Of a stretch of 64,000 nt of DNA, positions 24,101 through 39,100 are shown piece after piece. Origin of the DNA: Lineus longissimus (lineage: Eukaryota > Nemertea > Pilidiophora > Heteronemertea > Lineidae); NCBI RefSeq assembly GCF_910592395.1, contig NC_088310.1:28043491-28107490 (forward strand), given 5' to 3'. The notes below the pieces were generated by a model. The model searched no databases, was not told the DNA's origin, and was given only the letters and a program-made list of their open reading frames with translations. The number at the start of each line of letters is the position of its first letter. Within the stretch, counting starts at the first letter, position 1. A program made the translations under genes and the position numbers.

Positions 24101-27100
24101 TTGTGGGATTCTTTGTGTCTCTTTCCTTGTTGTGCATATCAAGTGAAATACTAACGTCTTGTTCCTTTCTTTTCTATTTAGTGTTTGTTTATCGACTTGA
24201 CATCTTTCATACAAAGGTTCTGTCGAGTATTAGTTGTGATTTGTTGGGTCTGTCCAGTGGAGATGGTTAGTGTGTTGAATAACATCTTTATGCCAACCTC
24301 CTTGTTCTATACCTGGCCCTTGTGTTACATTGCGAGACTTTCTCTAGCAATGTGGCTTTCTTTGGGTTTGCAATTGGACAGTTTTGGGTTCAGTTTTGAT
24401 ACTGAACTTGGGAAGACATATTTTACTGACCTAGCTTCCAGTTGATGGGAACTTGGAGTGAAACCAACGGTTCACTCTAAACGCTTACACAATCGGTTTA
24501 CCATTGTAATATAAGTATATTTCTGTCCGTTTCCTAGCTACAAGCCATTTGTACGACGTTCTCTCAGGTAGTCATTTATCTTGCCTTTGTCAGTATTGCT
24601 TTAAATCAATTTTGGTTAGTGTATCACTGTGCTTTGGTGCAAATTTCTTGTTAAAAATATCAGTAGATTTGAAAAAAAAGTCATGAGTGGTGACAGGTTT
24701 CATATTTTGCCAAGCTTACACTCAATGAATTTTGTCAAATTTTTTCTCTCTTCTACTTTTTTTCTCACTTTTCATACTTCCTTCCACAATCACGAATCGT
24801 CAGTGACAGTTGCTCAGATTCAAAAAGTTGAAAAGTGATCCCACAGTTCAAAGTTTTCTGTTGTCATCCTCAGAGTGTTATGGTGATGGGTGCCTTGTCA
24901 GGTGGCTCGAACGTATTTTGGTGTTCAAAGAACACATATTTTCTGATTAATAACAGTAGTTTTCCTACTTCAGGAGAAATATAGAGAAGTCTTTGCTGAA
25001 AATAGGATGCTGCGATTGAGAATTGTTTGTATCCCCACCTGTGTGTGCATGTTGAACTCTCTACTAACCAGCCGTTATTTTGCAGCCAAAGCGCCCCCTG
25101 TCATGCGGCCCCACTCCCACCTTTCGTCCTTACTCCATGACCATCAGCCTGTCATCATACAGGACTTCTCAACACCGCAACACCAGGAGGCAGCTAGTGA
25201 AGGTATTCTCTCTAGTCATCTCGATGAAGGTAACTCCACCTGTTGTGTGTAGGGGGCGCCACCTATCTGACTGTTGCTATCTTTGCTATATCTCACCTTG
25301 GCCGGGCTCTACCTGGCTACCTGGTGCTTTGTAATCTGTTGCTTTGCTTGTCTGTGTATTTTGGGTTCGAAGTGCTGCCACCTGGTAGGAATAAGATTGC
25401 TTGGGCGGAACCCAAAATATTGCAGCAAACAATCTGTAAAATTTCTCTATAGTTTTAACTTTGTCTTTATTGTATTTGCACAGATAGAAGTATCCAATGA
25501 TAACTTCTTTCTTTTAATCTCTTGATAATAATACATCTTTTTCTTCTACAGAGTACTGTGTCTCTAGCTGTATCTTTAGCTCTCAACCATCAATGCTACT
25601 TGCACGAAGAAGGCAACAGAATGTTTATTGCTTGTGCAGCTGCATGCTGCTTCGAGTTAAAGTCGTTTTGGATGCAGCAGATTATCTGTAAACAATATTG
25701 GGCGAATTGAGATATGAAGGAAACTGGAGACACCGGGGAAACCTAGGCTGTCAAAGATAGTTGCCCTGTCTATCACATAGACCGGGACCAAGCAGGAATC
25801 GAACCTGGGTCTCAGAGGTGACAGAGCCCCCGGCTTAGAGTTGGTAGTAATCCTTTTCTTGCAAGTAGCATTCACCCTCAGTGTCACCTTTGGTAGTCAT
25901 CTCATTTCTTTAACCCACATTTCTTTGTAAACACACACAATGATGATTTCTCTAACTTATCCTTTTCATTTCATTTGATGGTATCCAACTCTTTATCTTG
26001 TTGATATGCAATGAACCAGTTAAGGACACAAGACTGATACCTTGTATGTGGTGAAATATTCCCGAAATGGTCAATCACTGTGTCCTGAACTGGCCCATAA
26101 TGAACTGCATAAACATTGGTGTGTTGCATGTGCATGATGTAGTTTGTGCAAATTGTTTGATAGTTTGCTGATGATGAACCAAAATGCATGCAGGGACTAC
26201 ACTTGTCACTGTTATGGTTTGACTTCAGTGCTATGGCCTTAAACAGTGATTTTCTTCTTTGCCATTAATGAGAGTACATGTACTCCAGTATGCATGCAGA
26301 CTTTTGCAAAATTATCAAAATTGGCTGAAGCTGGTTGCATTCACATTCAAATTTGAGGTTAAACACTGGACTTACTACTAGTTTAAAGTACAGAGGGCTG
26401 TTAATAATCTCTAAAACAACCTGAATGGAAAATGTGTTTACTTTGAAAAAAATGCCTTTGATATTCTCCCAAAGTGCCCCAGTCTTCGCCCAGATCACAT
26501 CAAATGAGTGTTATTTTTCAGGAGCTTTAGACACGTTGTCTGTGAGATCAGATGGAGAGAGAGCGAGGTCCCGTAGTGGCGGTGAGGATGCCAAGCTTAA
26601 AACTGTTGGATCAGACTCGAGCACGCTCGCCTTGATACAACGCAGCAGTAGTGATAGTAATCTCGTTGATTTGAGTGATCGGTATAAAAATAAAGGTAAG
26701 GAAGAAACTGTATTACTTCCCGGCTTCTTGACCAGTTACTGAGTTATCTTGGCTGGTATCTGTTGTGGCTAAATATCTTGGTAGTTGCTCGCAGGCAAAG
26801 TTGTGTTTGTATAGTAAGACACTTGGGCCTGAGTCAACAGGTTTCCGATTCTTGCTACAACCATGACAGGTACCAACCAAGCAATCTTACCTATACCTTG
26901 ATAAATGAAACCAACATTGTATATATTCCTTGTTATCTAATGGTCATGGTGTCCTCATGCTAGAAACTATCCTGTTGAAGTACGTTTAACAAATGCTTTA
27001 GGTCTATTTCTTATCATCGTCGGTTCGCAATAGTTCAGACATGAAGTGTGACTTGAGGTATTCAAGGCAGTCCCCTTTACCCTGGCCTACCCTGGCCTAC

Positions 27101-30100
27101 CCGGGTACCCTCTCCTTAACAACTTTAACAAATGCTTTAGGTCTATTCCTTATCGTCGGTTCTCAATAGTTCAGACATGAAGTGTGACTTGAGGTATTCA
27201 AGGCAGTCCCCTTTACCCTGGCCTACACTGGCCTACCCTGGTCTACCCGGGTACCCTCTCCAAAACAACTAGCTCTAACCTGCTGACTTGCCCCTAACCC
27301 TTTTCCAGGTGCTAATTTCTGTAGTCATGAACCCCCAAGCTCTAGATCCGCTGAGCCGGTCGAACCGACTCATGAGCAGGGTGAATCTGCATCTAGTCTT
27401 ACTGAGGTTTCACCGGGTAAGTTGCATGCTTTCCTAATCCTGTCTTTTCCACAACCAAAGCTTCCTTTAACCCTTCACTGACTTCTTTGTAATAGCATTA
27501 GAATGAATTGATCTATTACTGGCACTGGCAACAGAAGAAAATGCCGATGAAAGGTTGTGACAATGTTGTCGCACTCTGCTGATCTTCATTCAACAGTTAA
27601 CAACTGTTTGCTTTGTGAATATAACCAATTATAGATTAGAGCCAATCAACCACATGTGTTAGCTAATCAATTCTTGTTCCTCTCAGTAAATGATTGTGTG
27701 AATGTAATAATTTGTAAGGACTTACAGTCAAAGGTAATTACTCTTGCTGTCAGCTTTACATAAAATAGTGGATTGATATAAAATCTTTCCCTTTTCAGAT
27801 GCCCTGTCACCAGAAGATAATGAAATCGCTAGTCTTAACAGCAGTCTCACTGCCACAGATTCAACAAGTTATGCAAGTGTGGACAGCAACTTACCTGTAC
27901 CCTACGCCATCATGGACCAAAGTGCTGACAGCCGGGATTGCCAAGACTCGGCCGTCGACACATTGTTAGAATGTATGGAGAATGAGGTGATGTTACCGGA
28001 ATCGCAAAACTCTTCACCGCGGTTAGGCTCGAGAAATTCCTCGCCTATGTTGGGTGAGAATGATGATCTAGTGCATGAGGAACTTTGCCGTGGCGGGAAA
28101 GGTTCGCCGACACCTGACCGGGAGAGTATCCATATCGATGTGGTGGTCACTCAAGAGGAGGATATACCACCTCAAGGTGAGAGAGAGTTCCGTGTTGACA
28201 GTGTTACAAGTGATGTGTTGTATTGTGCATCAGACATAAGTCATGAAGATTATGGCCCTGACTCGCTTTCTTCCCCATTTCAGAAAACCAAGAGGATTGC
28301 CGCAGTGTTCTAGCTGGTGGTACGATCCGTGGGTGGACCCCTGATGTTACCGTAGTGTTATGGCGTCGGATGCTCGGTTCACTAGGAGATATTAACGATA
28401 TCAAGGATCCAGCTATTCACGCCAGTGTTTATGAATATCTGTGTGAACTCATGGAAGTCTTGATCAAGGTAGGTGGACTGGCTTCCTAAAGATCATCACA
28501 TAACATTGCTAAAGGCGCCTATTCGCTGCTTTGGGCGGCCAGCTGTTGAGAGCAAGAGAAGCCTAGTGGAGTGAATAATGCCGAGAGCTGAAGTGTAGCT
28601 GACAGTCCTTCATGATGTGTGCGGAGACTGCATTCAGTATTGTCATTGATGTCTTTCCTTGTTCTTCAGATTCGAGACAACCTGAGTGTGACATCGGACA
28701 ACCAGTCATCTCCTGCCCCTCCAGAAATCATACCTCCCCTCATGATATTTTCATCATGGCTATTCAAGGTAACATTCTCATTGATATTATGGATGTTATT
28801 TGGGTTTATAGTCTGATATCAACTCAGATGAGCTGCTCAATCTGCACTACAAATTGAGCATATCCAACCAATATACATTGATATACCTGGGTGGACCAGG
28901 ACATATAAGGCAGAAAGATCTGTCTCGAGTCTCATGCCGACAATGGGGATTGAACTTGGGACCTCATGACTTTATCATGTTGCTTTCTTCCAGGCTCTGA
29001 CCCTGTCGGACAAATTCAAGAAGGGCAAGTTACTGGCCTACCGTCTGTTGTGTGTGATGACCATCAGACAACATGACATCGAATTACCTAACGATCACTT
29101 GGCCCAGTTTTATCGGGTTCTACATCATGGACTTGTCAGTCTTGATCAGGTGGGTGAAACGTTGCTGTATATTTTGGAATAACAACAAGACAGAAGATTC
29201 TTCATAACAGGCTGTGGGAGTCTTACTCAATACGCATGAAGATACTGTGTTTATGTTTCTCTCATTATGCTTTGTGTTGGGCTTTTAAGTTCATTGACTA
29301 CTTCTTCTCTTTTGGCGTCTGCTCTCTCCTGGGCGGTTTCTAGCAATAGCTTGGCGCCATGCAGAACTAGAGACGTCCAACTGCGGCTGATTCATTGATG
29401 CTCCGAGTTATACTAATAGTTCCATTCTCATTTGTTTCAGGATGTTGTGAATGTTCTCGTGAAGTACTGCGGCCCCAGGTTCCTGGCGATGCCCATGCAG
29501 GGCTCGACAATGCTGATCCTGGATTTCATCCATGCCGCTAATACGATAGCTGCAGTCAGTGATCTCAAAGAAGTGAGTGCTTAATACTCAGACATCTAGT
29601 CCAATCTTTATCCCAAGGGTCAGCACTCCTCGTGGAGTTTCTGTGCGTGTTGGGCTTTTGGAGGACTGTCAGAAAATGGTTTTGATGTATATTTTTGTTT
29701 CAGTAACCAATCATTGATTGTGAATGGCTTCTGTTGTTTTGCAGTTCCCAAGGACAGAGGCCGTATCAATCCTTGGTGCACTACTATGTTTCCCAAATCA
29801 CCTCGGAGAGTTGACTGTCCTCGAGCCAAATCAAGGCGAATTATCATTAATGCTGTGCAATGATGCTAAGGTCAGTAGAACTCTTATTGCCAATGAAAAT
29901 ATCAGAAATACCAGCTTCATACCCAAGTCTGATCTTCTAGAAGATTGTGACCTACTAACTTCAGTGGAACCCCAGTAACACGACCACTCATGGGACCGAG
30001 GTTGAATGGTCGCGTTACTGGGGTGGTCGCATTAGTGACGTTGAAAATCCGGGGACAAAATGCATGATTAGGTTTTCCCGCCAAAATTGTTGAACTTTTT

Positions 30101-33100
30101 CGTAAGTTCAAAATTCTGAAAAATTTTCAACGTCAACATTTTTTTAAATCCTTCACAGTGGACAAAAACCTCTCAGTATGATCATTATTTTCATCTTCCA
30201 GGACCATTTGATAGGTGTGCTATTGAAACTAGGAAAGAAGGAGCCAGCTGGTCTGGCCAGGTGAGAAGATATTTTCTGTTCTGTCAACTTCATCTTATGA
30301 GACAAGACTGATTCATGTAGAAATACATGGAATATAGGAATAACACGGGGAAATAGTTCGAATGGGGTGGAAGTCATGTTGTTGAGAACTGTGAGATGTT
30401 GTCGATCGTTGAGAGGCCAGAGGGTGGAGTTTGGGTGGTTGGTTCTGGTGATGATGATGAATCAAACAATAGGATGGCAGACGTGTTGAATGTTTGACTT
30501 CAATAATCATGGTCATTTTTTCTTGTCTAACATGACATGGAAAGGTAAAAAATATTCAGCCTTGTTGTAACATCATGTAACAAACCCCGTCTTTCCTTCA
30601 GATGTATTGCTGTCAGTTCACTCGGCATGTATTTATATGAAGAGCTGAAGCATGGTACGATGCATTCCAGAATAAAAGAGGCGATTCACATGTTGCTGTT
30701 GACACTGAGGGTACGTACGATCATTGTGTACATCATCATGGCATGGCAGTGTGTCACTCTTTATAACAATGTCATCGTGTGGGAAATGCAGTTTTCTTGT
30801 TGAGTATATTGTGCCAGTCAATGAATCAAGTTCATGGTTCATTTGTATGTGTCAGTATCACTAGTATCCTTATCTCAGCACTGGTAAACGCCCTGAAGTT
30901 TGGGTTGACCATGGCTGCACCAATATAGTAGGTACTTGATCGTGGTGCTAGTTGAGGGAATCGGATGTTCGTTACAATGTAAGAGTGTGTTTTATCGGTG
31001 ATTGCTTGTGTACTTGGTGGAGCACTGCGCATATTTTAGGTTATTTTTTATCTGTTTCATTTCAATTCAACAGGCCCCCAAATATAATTCATTACCTAGT
31101 GTAAACCAGAAAGTAGGTATCTCTTGTATTCAGGTCCTTCTCCCCTTGCGATGTTCTTGTAAATACAGTTCCTGTTGAGAGAACAATTCTAGATTTTCCA
31201 GTTGATTTGTGTTTGAACATGATCCAAGATGTTGATTACCTGCCTATGGGAATTACAAGTCTTTTTCTATCCTGTAGGCCAAATACATATTGAAAATCAC
31301 AAAATTTATCTTATATAACACATAACTGGAAAATGCTGACTTGTTTAAAAACATCCACGAGATCATGTTGCTTAATACAAACCCAGATACTTTCCTCCTA
31401 TTGGTGTCCGCTGTGTGATGGAAATTTCATCTTGGGATTTTGCTGACCTATTTATAGAACAAGATTTCCAACCTTGCCTTCCCTGTGTTGTATGATCTTG
31501 TATATTGTGTTTGTACATGACGCTATACCTATTGTAATCCTTCAGTTTCTGAGCTCTCAGCAAGTGCAGGGAAGCACTGCACAAGAGTCAATCGGTCTAT
31601 TAGAGCTCATGTGCTCTGGACACAGCATTCAGAAGCAATTGAAATATTTGTGTGTGAGCTTGTGGTTTATAAATATGTGTGACAATTCGTTTCCTGCCTT
31701 TACCGCTCTTTCAAAAGCTTCTATCTGTTGCTTGAGTTCCTTGTAGTTTGATGAGTCGGTGTTGCAGGAATGTCATTGAAGGTAGAAAAGGGGACAGCTT
31801 TGAGTTGGCTGTGTTCAAATCCAAGTGTAGTAGCACCTCTCTATTATCAAGGACATCCGTCGGAGTGAAAGTGCTGTCTTCCTGATTATAGAGGTTGAAT
31901 AAAGGACTAATTTGTGAGCAAATGCCATGTCCTTAATCATGTTGATAGAGAGGCAGTCCTTGATACAGAGGTGTACCATAAGGGAGGTTCCACTGTATGT
32001 TACAACTGACTAGCATCCTGGGTTGATTCTAGAACTGTTTGGCAGTTGATGAATGGTGTTTGAATCTCTTGCAGATCATTGACAGGGCCGTAGCGCAGGT
32101 CGCATGTGATATGTTGGTTCTTCTTGATGAATGGTGTTTGAATCTCTTGCAGATCATTGACAGGGCCGTAGCGCAGGTCGCATGTGATATGTTGGTTCTT
32201 CTCTGTGATCATGTCAAAACGCTTCTGCAACTTCATCAAGATATGCCGAAGAAAATTATCGAGGTACGTATCAGAGGTAAAGGCTGTTTATTGTGGTGTC
32301 ACCCCTACGATACTCAAGACTGAAAGATACAGTCTATTACCCCCAAATTCTATTTCATAATGCCAGCCATCAGACAAGAAGCCATTTGTATTACTTGATG
32401 GAGGCAAACTAACTGGCCACATCGGCAGTGGCTACCGGTACAGCTTTAGTTCAGTTTCAATAAGATCTCATTAGAATTTGACTGTAGTATCGTTGATCTT
32501 TCAGGCTATCGCAACAAGCATATCAAGTTTTCTGCCGTCATTAGAGACATCAGGTCGAAATTTAGACAAAGAGGTGAGTACAGACGGAGGGCACAAAACT
32601 GAAGGTTTGAGGACATATAGAGGAGACTCTGTCTGGCAGTGATGGCAGCCCTTCAACACACTTATAATTGATGCTAATGCTTGATATGTTTCAGTTTGTG
32701 GTGTCCCTCATCTTCTGTTTGCTGGACTGGTGTATGAACGTTCCCCTGGGCTTACTAATGGACGCCCAGGAAGGACAGAAACCCCTCATATATACTGTAT
32801 TCAAGGTAGGTAGAAACCCTTATCAAGTGCTAACACAAAGCTACCAATCCTCTGAAGCTGCTACACAAGGGTGCATTCACTGTTTGTAGCACACGTGACC
32901 TGGTTACGAGTGAATCGGTCTGATTCAAATAGGGGTTGGGGACCTATGCTCCATGCACAGAGTAACAGCACTCTGAAATATTTGTACCGAAAGATGAATG
33001 CCAGTGATGACCCTTAGTATGAGTTTGATGTTTTGTTCCTAGGTGCTAAACCAAGCTGTCCTTGGTGTTTCCAATACAATGTCGAAGAGCAGCCTCAACC

Positions 33101-36100
33101 TGATGGATATGGTTGATTACGACCTGGAGACGATCCGAGACGCACAAAGTGGACCAACAACACCAAGGACTCCCAGCGATCATTCTGCAGCGAACAACAT
33201 TGGCCGGAGCTCCCCTGTTGGCAAACCGGAAAGTGATATTGTTAAGCTAGCTGCAAGAACTGTAAGTTTGTGTGATGACTTCTTGCTTGGGTATCCATTA
33301 TTGAATGTTCCTTCACTTCACAACTTACTGGATACTATACACTATACAGCCAGTTCTCTGTCTGGTTAATCTTGCCATCAAGGCTTACGTTTAGGAGATG
33401 ATTTTCACATTTGGCAATCACAGTGGTTATGGTTGTGGATTCATCATTGGCTCAGGAAGTTGTTCTCATATCTAGCCTTTCCCAAAAATTGGATGACCTC
33501 ATCGTCACCTCATCCTCAGATTTGTTTTCAGTTTTCCAATTAGCCTCGAATACATCAACTAAATGTCTCTCCTGTTGTATTCTAGATGATAGGCCATCTA
33601 GTCAACCATCTTGGCCTCTTCCCCAAGGGCGGTGGAGCGGCCAGGCTCAACAGCTCGATACAGGAGTTCCACGATTCACCAGAATTCCTGCTTGATGAAC
33701 TCAAACCAGAAATATTTGAACTGCCAAATGTACAGTTTTTTGTGCTGAATAACAACGCGTTGGTTTCATTTATAGAAATACCAGCATTGGTAAGTGTTAT
33801 GATGAAACTGATTTGTAAGTTATGTAGGATGTATCCAAAAGCATCCGATATTGGGAGCTGATTGTTTGGCCTATTAAGAGCACCAGCCTCAAATGTTGGG
33901 ATGGGGATCTGTCGCTGTTGTTTTGCACATCAGTTTAACTGATCGGATGATTGACTTATTTGCGTGACCATTCCTTTCAGTTGGACGTCCCTGGAGGAGG
34001 TGTGACAGCTGGGCTGACCACAGGCAAGACGGTGACCAGGGTGATCATCAGGGACGTCAGTGGCAAGTACTGTTGGGACAGCGCCATCTTGTATGGACCC
34101 CCTAACTGTAGGGCAGGATCATACTTTCCAGGTAAGCAGTTGTTTAGGATGCCGTCCCATAACACCATATCCAAAAGATAGGATAAGATACCTGTGTTGT
34201 CCAAGTCTCACTTACATGTATGACAGACAGAAGGATTCTTAGGTTTCAAACGATCGACTTGATGTCTCATTTGGCGATTGTAAAACATATGGGGCCGAAT
34301 TTACAAAGGGTGTTTAGCTTAAAACAGCGTTTAATGTCTGAATAGACAGAGTCAGGGCCTTGCAGGGTTTCCTTTATGAAAACCGCATTAGGCCCTGAAA
34401 CTGATTATGTAGAATTTACATGCGTCTAACTCTTAAACACCCTTCGTAAATTCGGCCCATGAAGTTCCCTACATGTTCTCTTTCAGACTGCAACCTGCTG
34501 TTAAATGTGCTTGAAGAGGTCGACAACGACCTGAAGCCTGAGAAGGTTGAGAATCTTCAGATCCCACAACGAGTATCATCCGTCCAGAGGAAGCCCAATG
34601 AGCTGCCTCAGTATGAAACAACCAGGGAGGATCAGGACAATCTCAATGATGTGAGTAAACTTGCCTCGTCTAACTAGTTTATTACTGCTTTGGTTTTGAT
34701 GCCAGGGACCAGTTGTGTTGGTGACAAAACTTTGTAACCTTACATCAGTTACCACTTGTCAGACAATGTGAACATTGAACATCATGATGTTCAACTTCGG
34801 GACGGAATACAGTCTCATGAAGATCAAGATGAGCAGTTCAACTTAACAAACTTCATTTTCAATGAGAAGTTCTGATTCCTGATTGCGTTGCTTTCATTTC
34901 TAGCTTCTACAGTACATTGGATGTACGAGCAAAGAGTGCCACTTAAATCCAGGGGAGCCGCTGAATATACCAGAATCGCCCCCAGAAGAGATCAGTCCGT
35001 GGCTGGAGAATCATGCTGTCATCACTGTCCAGGAGCAGAGGAACACTGAAGTGCAATATAACATCGATCACAAGAATGCCAACAGTATGATCGGCCAGTC
35101 TGAGGAGCCGATGCCCAACCATGATCCCGTCTCACCGTTTCAGCTCTGCCGGATGATGCTGTGCCAGCTTGGCTTCATGGCGTGGGAGAAGCGTGCCACG
35201 TTTGATCTACTTAAGAAGAACGACAAACTGCTCAGAGAGTTGAAGAACCTTGACAACCAGTGGTGGTGAGTTTCCTAGCTATCATCTCGGTAAATCTGTC
35301 TTCCACAGATATAGCATTTTGAGGGAGACGACCAATTTTTGATCCATTGCCTGAGCCCAGGGGAGTCACTTTCATGAATGACATTTCACTAGACCCGTTC
35401 ATTTTAAGTAGGATTATCATTCTCCTGAATGCTGAAATGTGACTTTGATCATACATATATTTGCCTGCTCTTTTACATGAAATGTATTTTTTCAGTCGTG
35501 AAACGCACAAAATTGCTGTCCTGTTTGTAGCAGCAGGCCAGGAAGACAAACAGTCCATCCTTAATAACGCTGGTGGGAGCAAGGAGTTTGAGGAGTTTGT
35601 GGCCGGGCTAGGGTGGGAGGTGGACTTGGAGAACCATTGCGGTTTCAGGGGTGGTCTCAATCGCAATAAAACCAATGGTGACACAGCTCCGTACTTTGCG
35701 ACATCATGGTTAGAGGTTATCTTTCATGTGTCGACGAGGATGCCATCGGAGACAAATGAGGATAAACATAAAAAGGTGAGTTGAGTTGGAGACTGAAAAC
35801 TGAAGTTTGTACTCTTGGCTAGGTGATCTTGTGAGCCCATCTTACTCTGTGTTTCCTCTCATGAGTGTTCCTTCCCAGATCTTACTCTGTGTTTCCTCTC
35901 ATGAGTGTTCCTTCCCAGTTCTTACTCTGTGTTTCCTTTCATGAGTGTTCCTTCCCAGATCTTACTCTGTGTTTCCTATCATGAGTGTTCCTTCCCAGAT
36001 CTTTGGTTAAGATACAGTTGTTTGTCTCCAAAGTATTCCAGCATCTTGACGAGTCCGTGTCTGTTCTACAAAGCCTTTGCTGTGTTATCTTTTCAGATGA

Positions 36101-39100
36101 AACATCTTGGAAACGACGAGGTGCAGATCATCTGGTCCGAACATGACCGGGACTATCGACGAGGGATGCTGCCCACAGAGTTTGGAGATGTTCTCATCAT
36201 CATCTATCCTCTAATCAATGGTCTGTTCAGGATACAGATCAACAGAAAACCTGAGGTGAGGCGATATGTTGAATTTCTCCCTTTAGGATCTGCAATATTG
36301 TGTCACTTTCACCAGATCATTCAGACCCCGAGTTTTTATTGATTCACAGCAGGTTATATAATGGCCCCTGTGTTCAAAGCATCAGCTGGTGCTGCCCTCA
36401 CCAGGTCGTGTGGAGTGGAAGAGAATTAACTGTTCTAAAGCATCTTTGCATCAAGTCAATACCAACCGTTCGGTACTGCCACCTTTATCATTGACACACC
36501 CATGTTTTAATATCATTGAAAGAAAGACCAAGAACAAGTTGGTCTCTGCTCTCAGTCAGTTGGTGCTTTTGAGATGAAACATGTTTTGAATTTCTTTCTC
36601 CAGAATCAGTTTTCTCTCACAAAATCTTCATTGTCAATGATGTCGACCTAGTTTTGTTGTTGGTTGCAGGTGCCGTATTTCGGTCCTCTGTTCGATGGTG
36701 CTATCGTGGGTCACTTGGTGTTACCAGGCTTGGTGAGGGCCACTGCCATCAACGCCAGTCGCATGAAGAGATCACAACTGCCATACTACCAGTCATTGTA
36801 TCCTTTTAATCACTCATTATCTCATCATTTGCTCAATCATGTGTCTTTCACCTACAATGAATCACCACTAGGGCCCTGAAAATCAGCAAATTGGATAAAA
36901 TTTGCACAAAATTTTCCTTTTCAAGACATGGACTTCGGTGTTTCCAAAATGGATTTTCTGACTATCGCTTGGGTCATACCATTGTCACAGTTTCCCATCA
37001 TTGTTCTGTTCTTGTTAAACATTTCTTTATTTACACTGTTAGTACTCATGTGACATGTATTATTAGATATTCAGGAAAGACAACATCAAAACCAAGTTTT
37101 AAAAATGTTTCAAATGTTACTTGTCAGGAAAAAACTGTTCTTGGGCATTTGTCTGACTACTGAAGCAAATGGATTCAAGTTGAGATACAGGTTGTAAAAC
37201 CATCTCAAAGGTGGCTGGTTAATCCAGGTTGCTTCTATCATCATCCTAATAACTTGCATCATTTCGTTAATGAAAATAATGATGGTAAAACGGTGCTCTT
37301 GAAAAGGCCGCCTACCAGACGTGTTGGTGCGATGTAATTCTCTCAAAAGGAGTGCAACGGGAGATCAGGTTATTTCCTGTCATACCAATCATTCCGCAAT
37401 CACTGTGGCAATATTAACAAATAGCGAATTACGCCACAAATGTTTGGAGAAAATAAGGCTAAAGTAATGCGTGCACCACTCGCTTCGATATCCCCAATTG
37501 GAGATATTTCTTGCCCTGTTTAACGGAGGCGGAAATTCCTAATTATTTGCTCATCATACTTCAGAGATGAGCTTTTATGTTCGCGATCAGGTGGTATTTC
37601 CCAGCACAATCATGTGACATGCTTGGCTGGATACAAGGCAGGTATTTCCGACGGAATACTCCCAATTCATTACGAGACATATTTTCCCGCGCAGCTTTGC
37701 CCAGATGCTTTTGTTGTTGCCGTGGTTTTGCCGGACACAAAGTCTCGTTCCCGAGGAATCGAATACCGTCACTTTATTAGAAAATTCCGTGATTACTGAA
37801 ACTCTCTCATCACAGAGATTGCTTCATTCCGTATTGTTGGTGACCAACGTCCGAGCGCGACTTCCAATTAGAGATTGCTAACGCTGCTCACCTTAGTCCG
37901 GATTATTTCCAAATTATTTTTCGTGTCTTCACGCACATAATTCTAACTCGACGTCATCTTGTTATTAGTGGTGTACATCCTCTCGGTAGGATAGGAATGT
38001 CGTGGTATCGAATCACGTCAACCTCAATGTTAATAAGATTACCGACAGGGAGCCTCATCCTATTTCGCTAGGAACGCCACGTTTGTCATTCTGATCCTAT
38101 TGTTAATCAGGATGGTTTCCCGCTGGTCAACATAATGAAATGGGACCAAAGACAATAACCTCGACAGTGAGTGATTGTACGAGAGTGATGGTTTGGTGCA
38201 CTGAACAAAACTTAGCTGTAATCAAACTGAAACACTTGCTTTACAGAGAAGGAATGAAGTGTTTTTTTCTCGTGCGCATTCACTCTTGGGCTACAGTGTG
38301 TATCAATGCCGTTGCTAGTTGACAACTGTGAGAAAAACTTCTTTCTTTCCAAGTATCAGTACAAAGCCATCATATTAACCTCCAATAATTGGACAAATTT
38401 CTTACAATTCTCCGTCATTTGTGATCATGGATATGTCAGCACTTCACGTAAGACTTCATATCATTGATAATGAGGTTAACGTCTGTCTGACTCAGGATGT
38501 CACATCGCTACGCCTGTCGATACTTCGATAAACAAATCTCCCAAGACGTTAGATCAATTATGCCAACGACCTCGAGCAAGAAACGGATCAAAACTCAAAA
38601 AGGGCCACATCCGCAGTTATCATGAAAAACAACACAGATTCCTCTTGAGAAATGTGGGAAAAGGCCATTACAGTTCTTTCTCCAAAATGAAAGTGTGTAT
38701 CTAAGAAGAAATTTTCAATTTTTTTCTCTGAATTTTTCTCCAACTTTTGTGGAAAATACTGGCTAGAACTCCATGTTCGACTTATTTTTGGAGTGGGTGC
38801 AGGACGGGCAGATGTGGGGTGGATTGCACTTTATCTGTTTTGAGAAAAACACTATCTAGTACCAAGAAAGCAAATTCATTAATGTGGCACAATCTGAGAA
38901 ATAACAATTATTACAGTGAAGAAGATAACTCCTTCCAATTAGGGCGCAGCTAAATGACACTCTCAAGCAACAGGACGAGTAATCAACATCACATTACAAA
39001 CCCAGTATAACAATTCACGAGTAAACATTTTTCAGCTATTATCTCACAGAATCCTAAATATAGTGCGATCATCTCGAGTAACGGGGAACTTCCACAAGAC

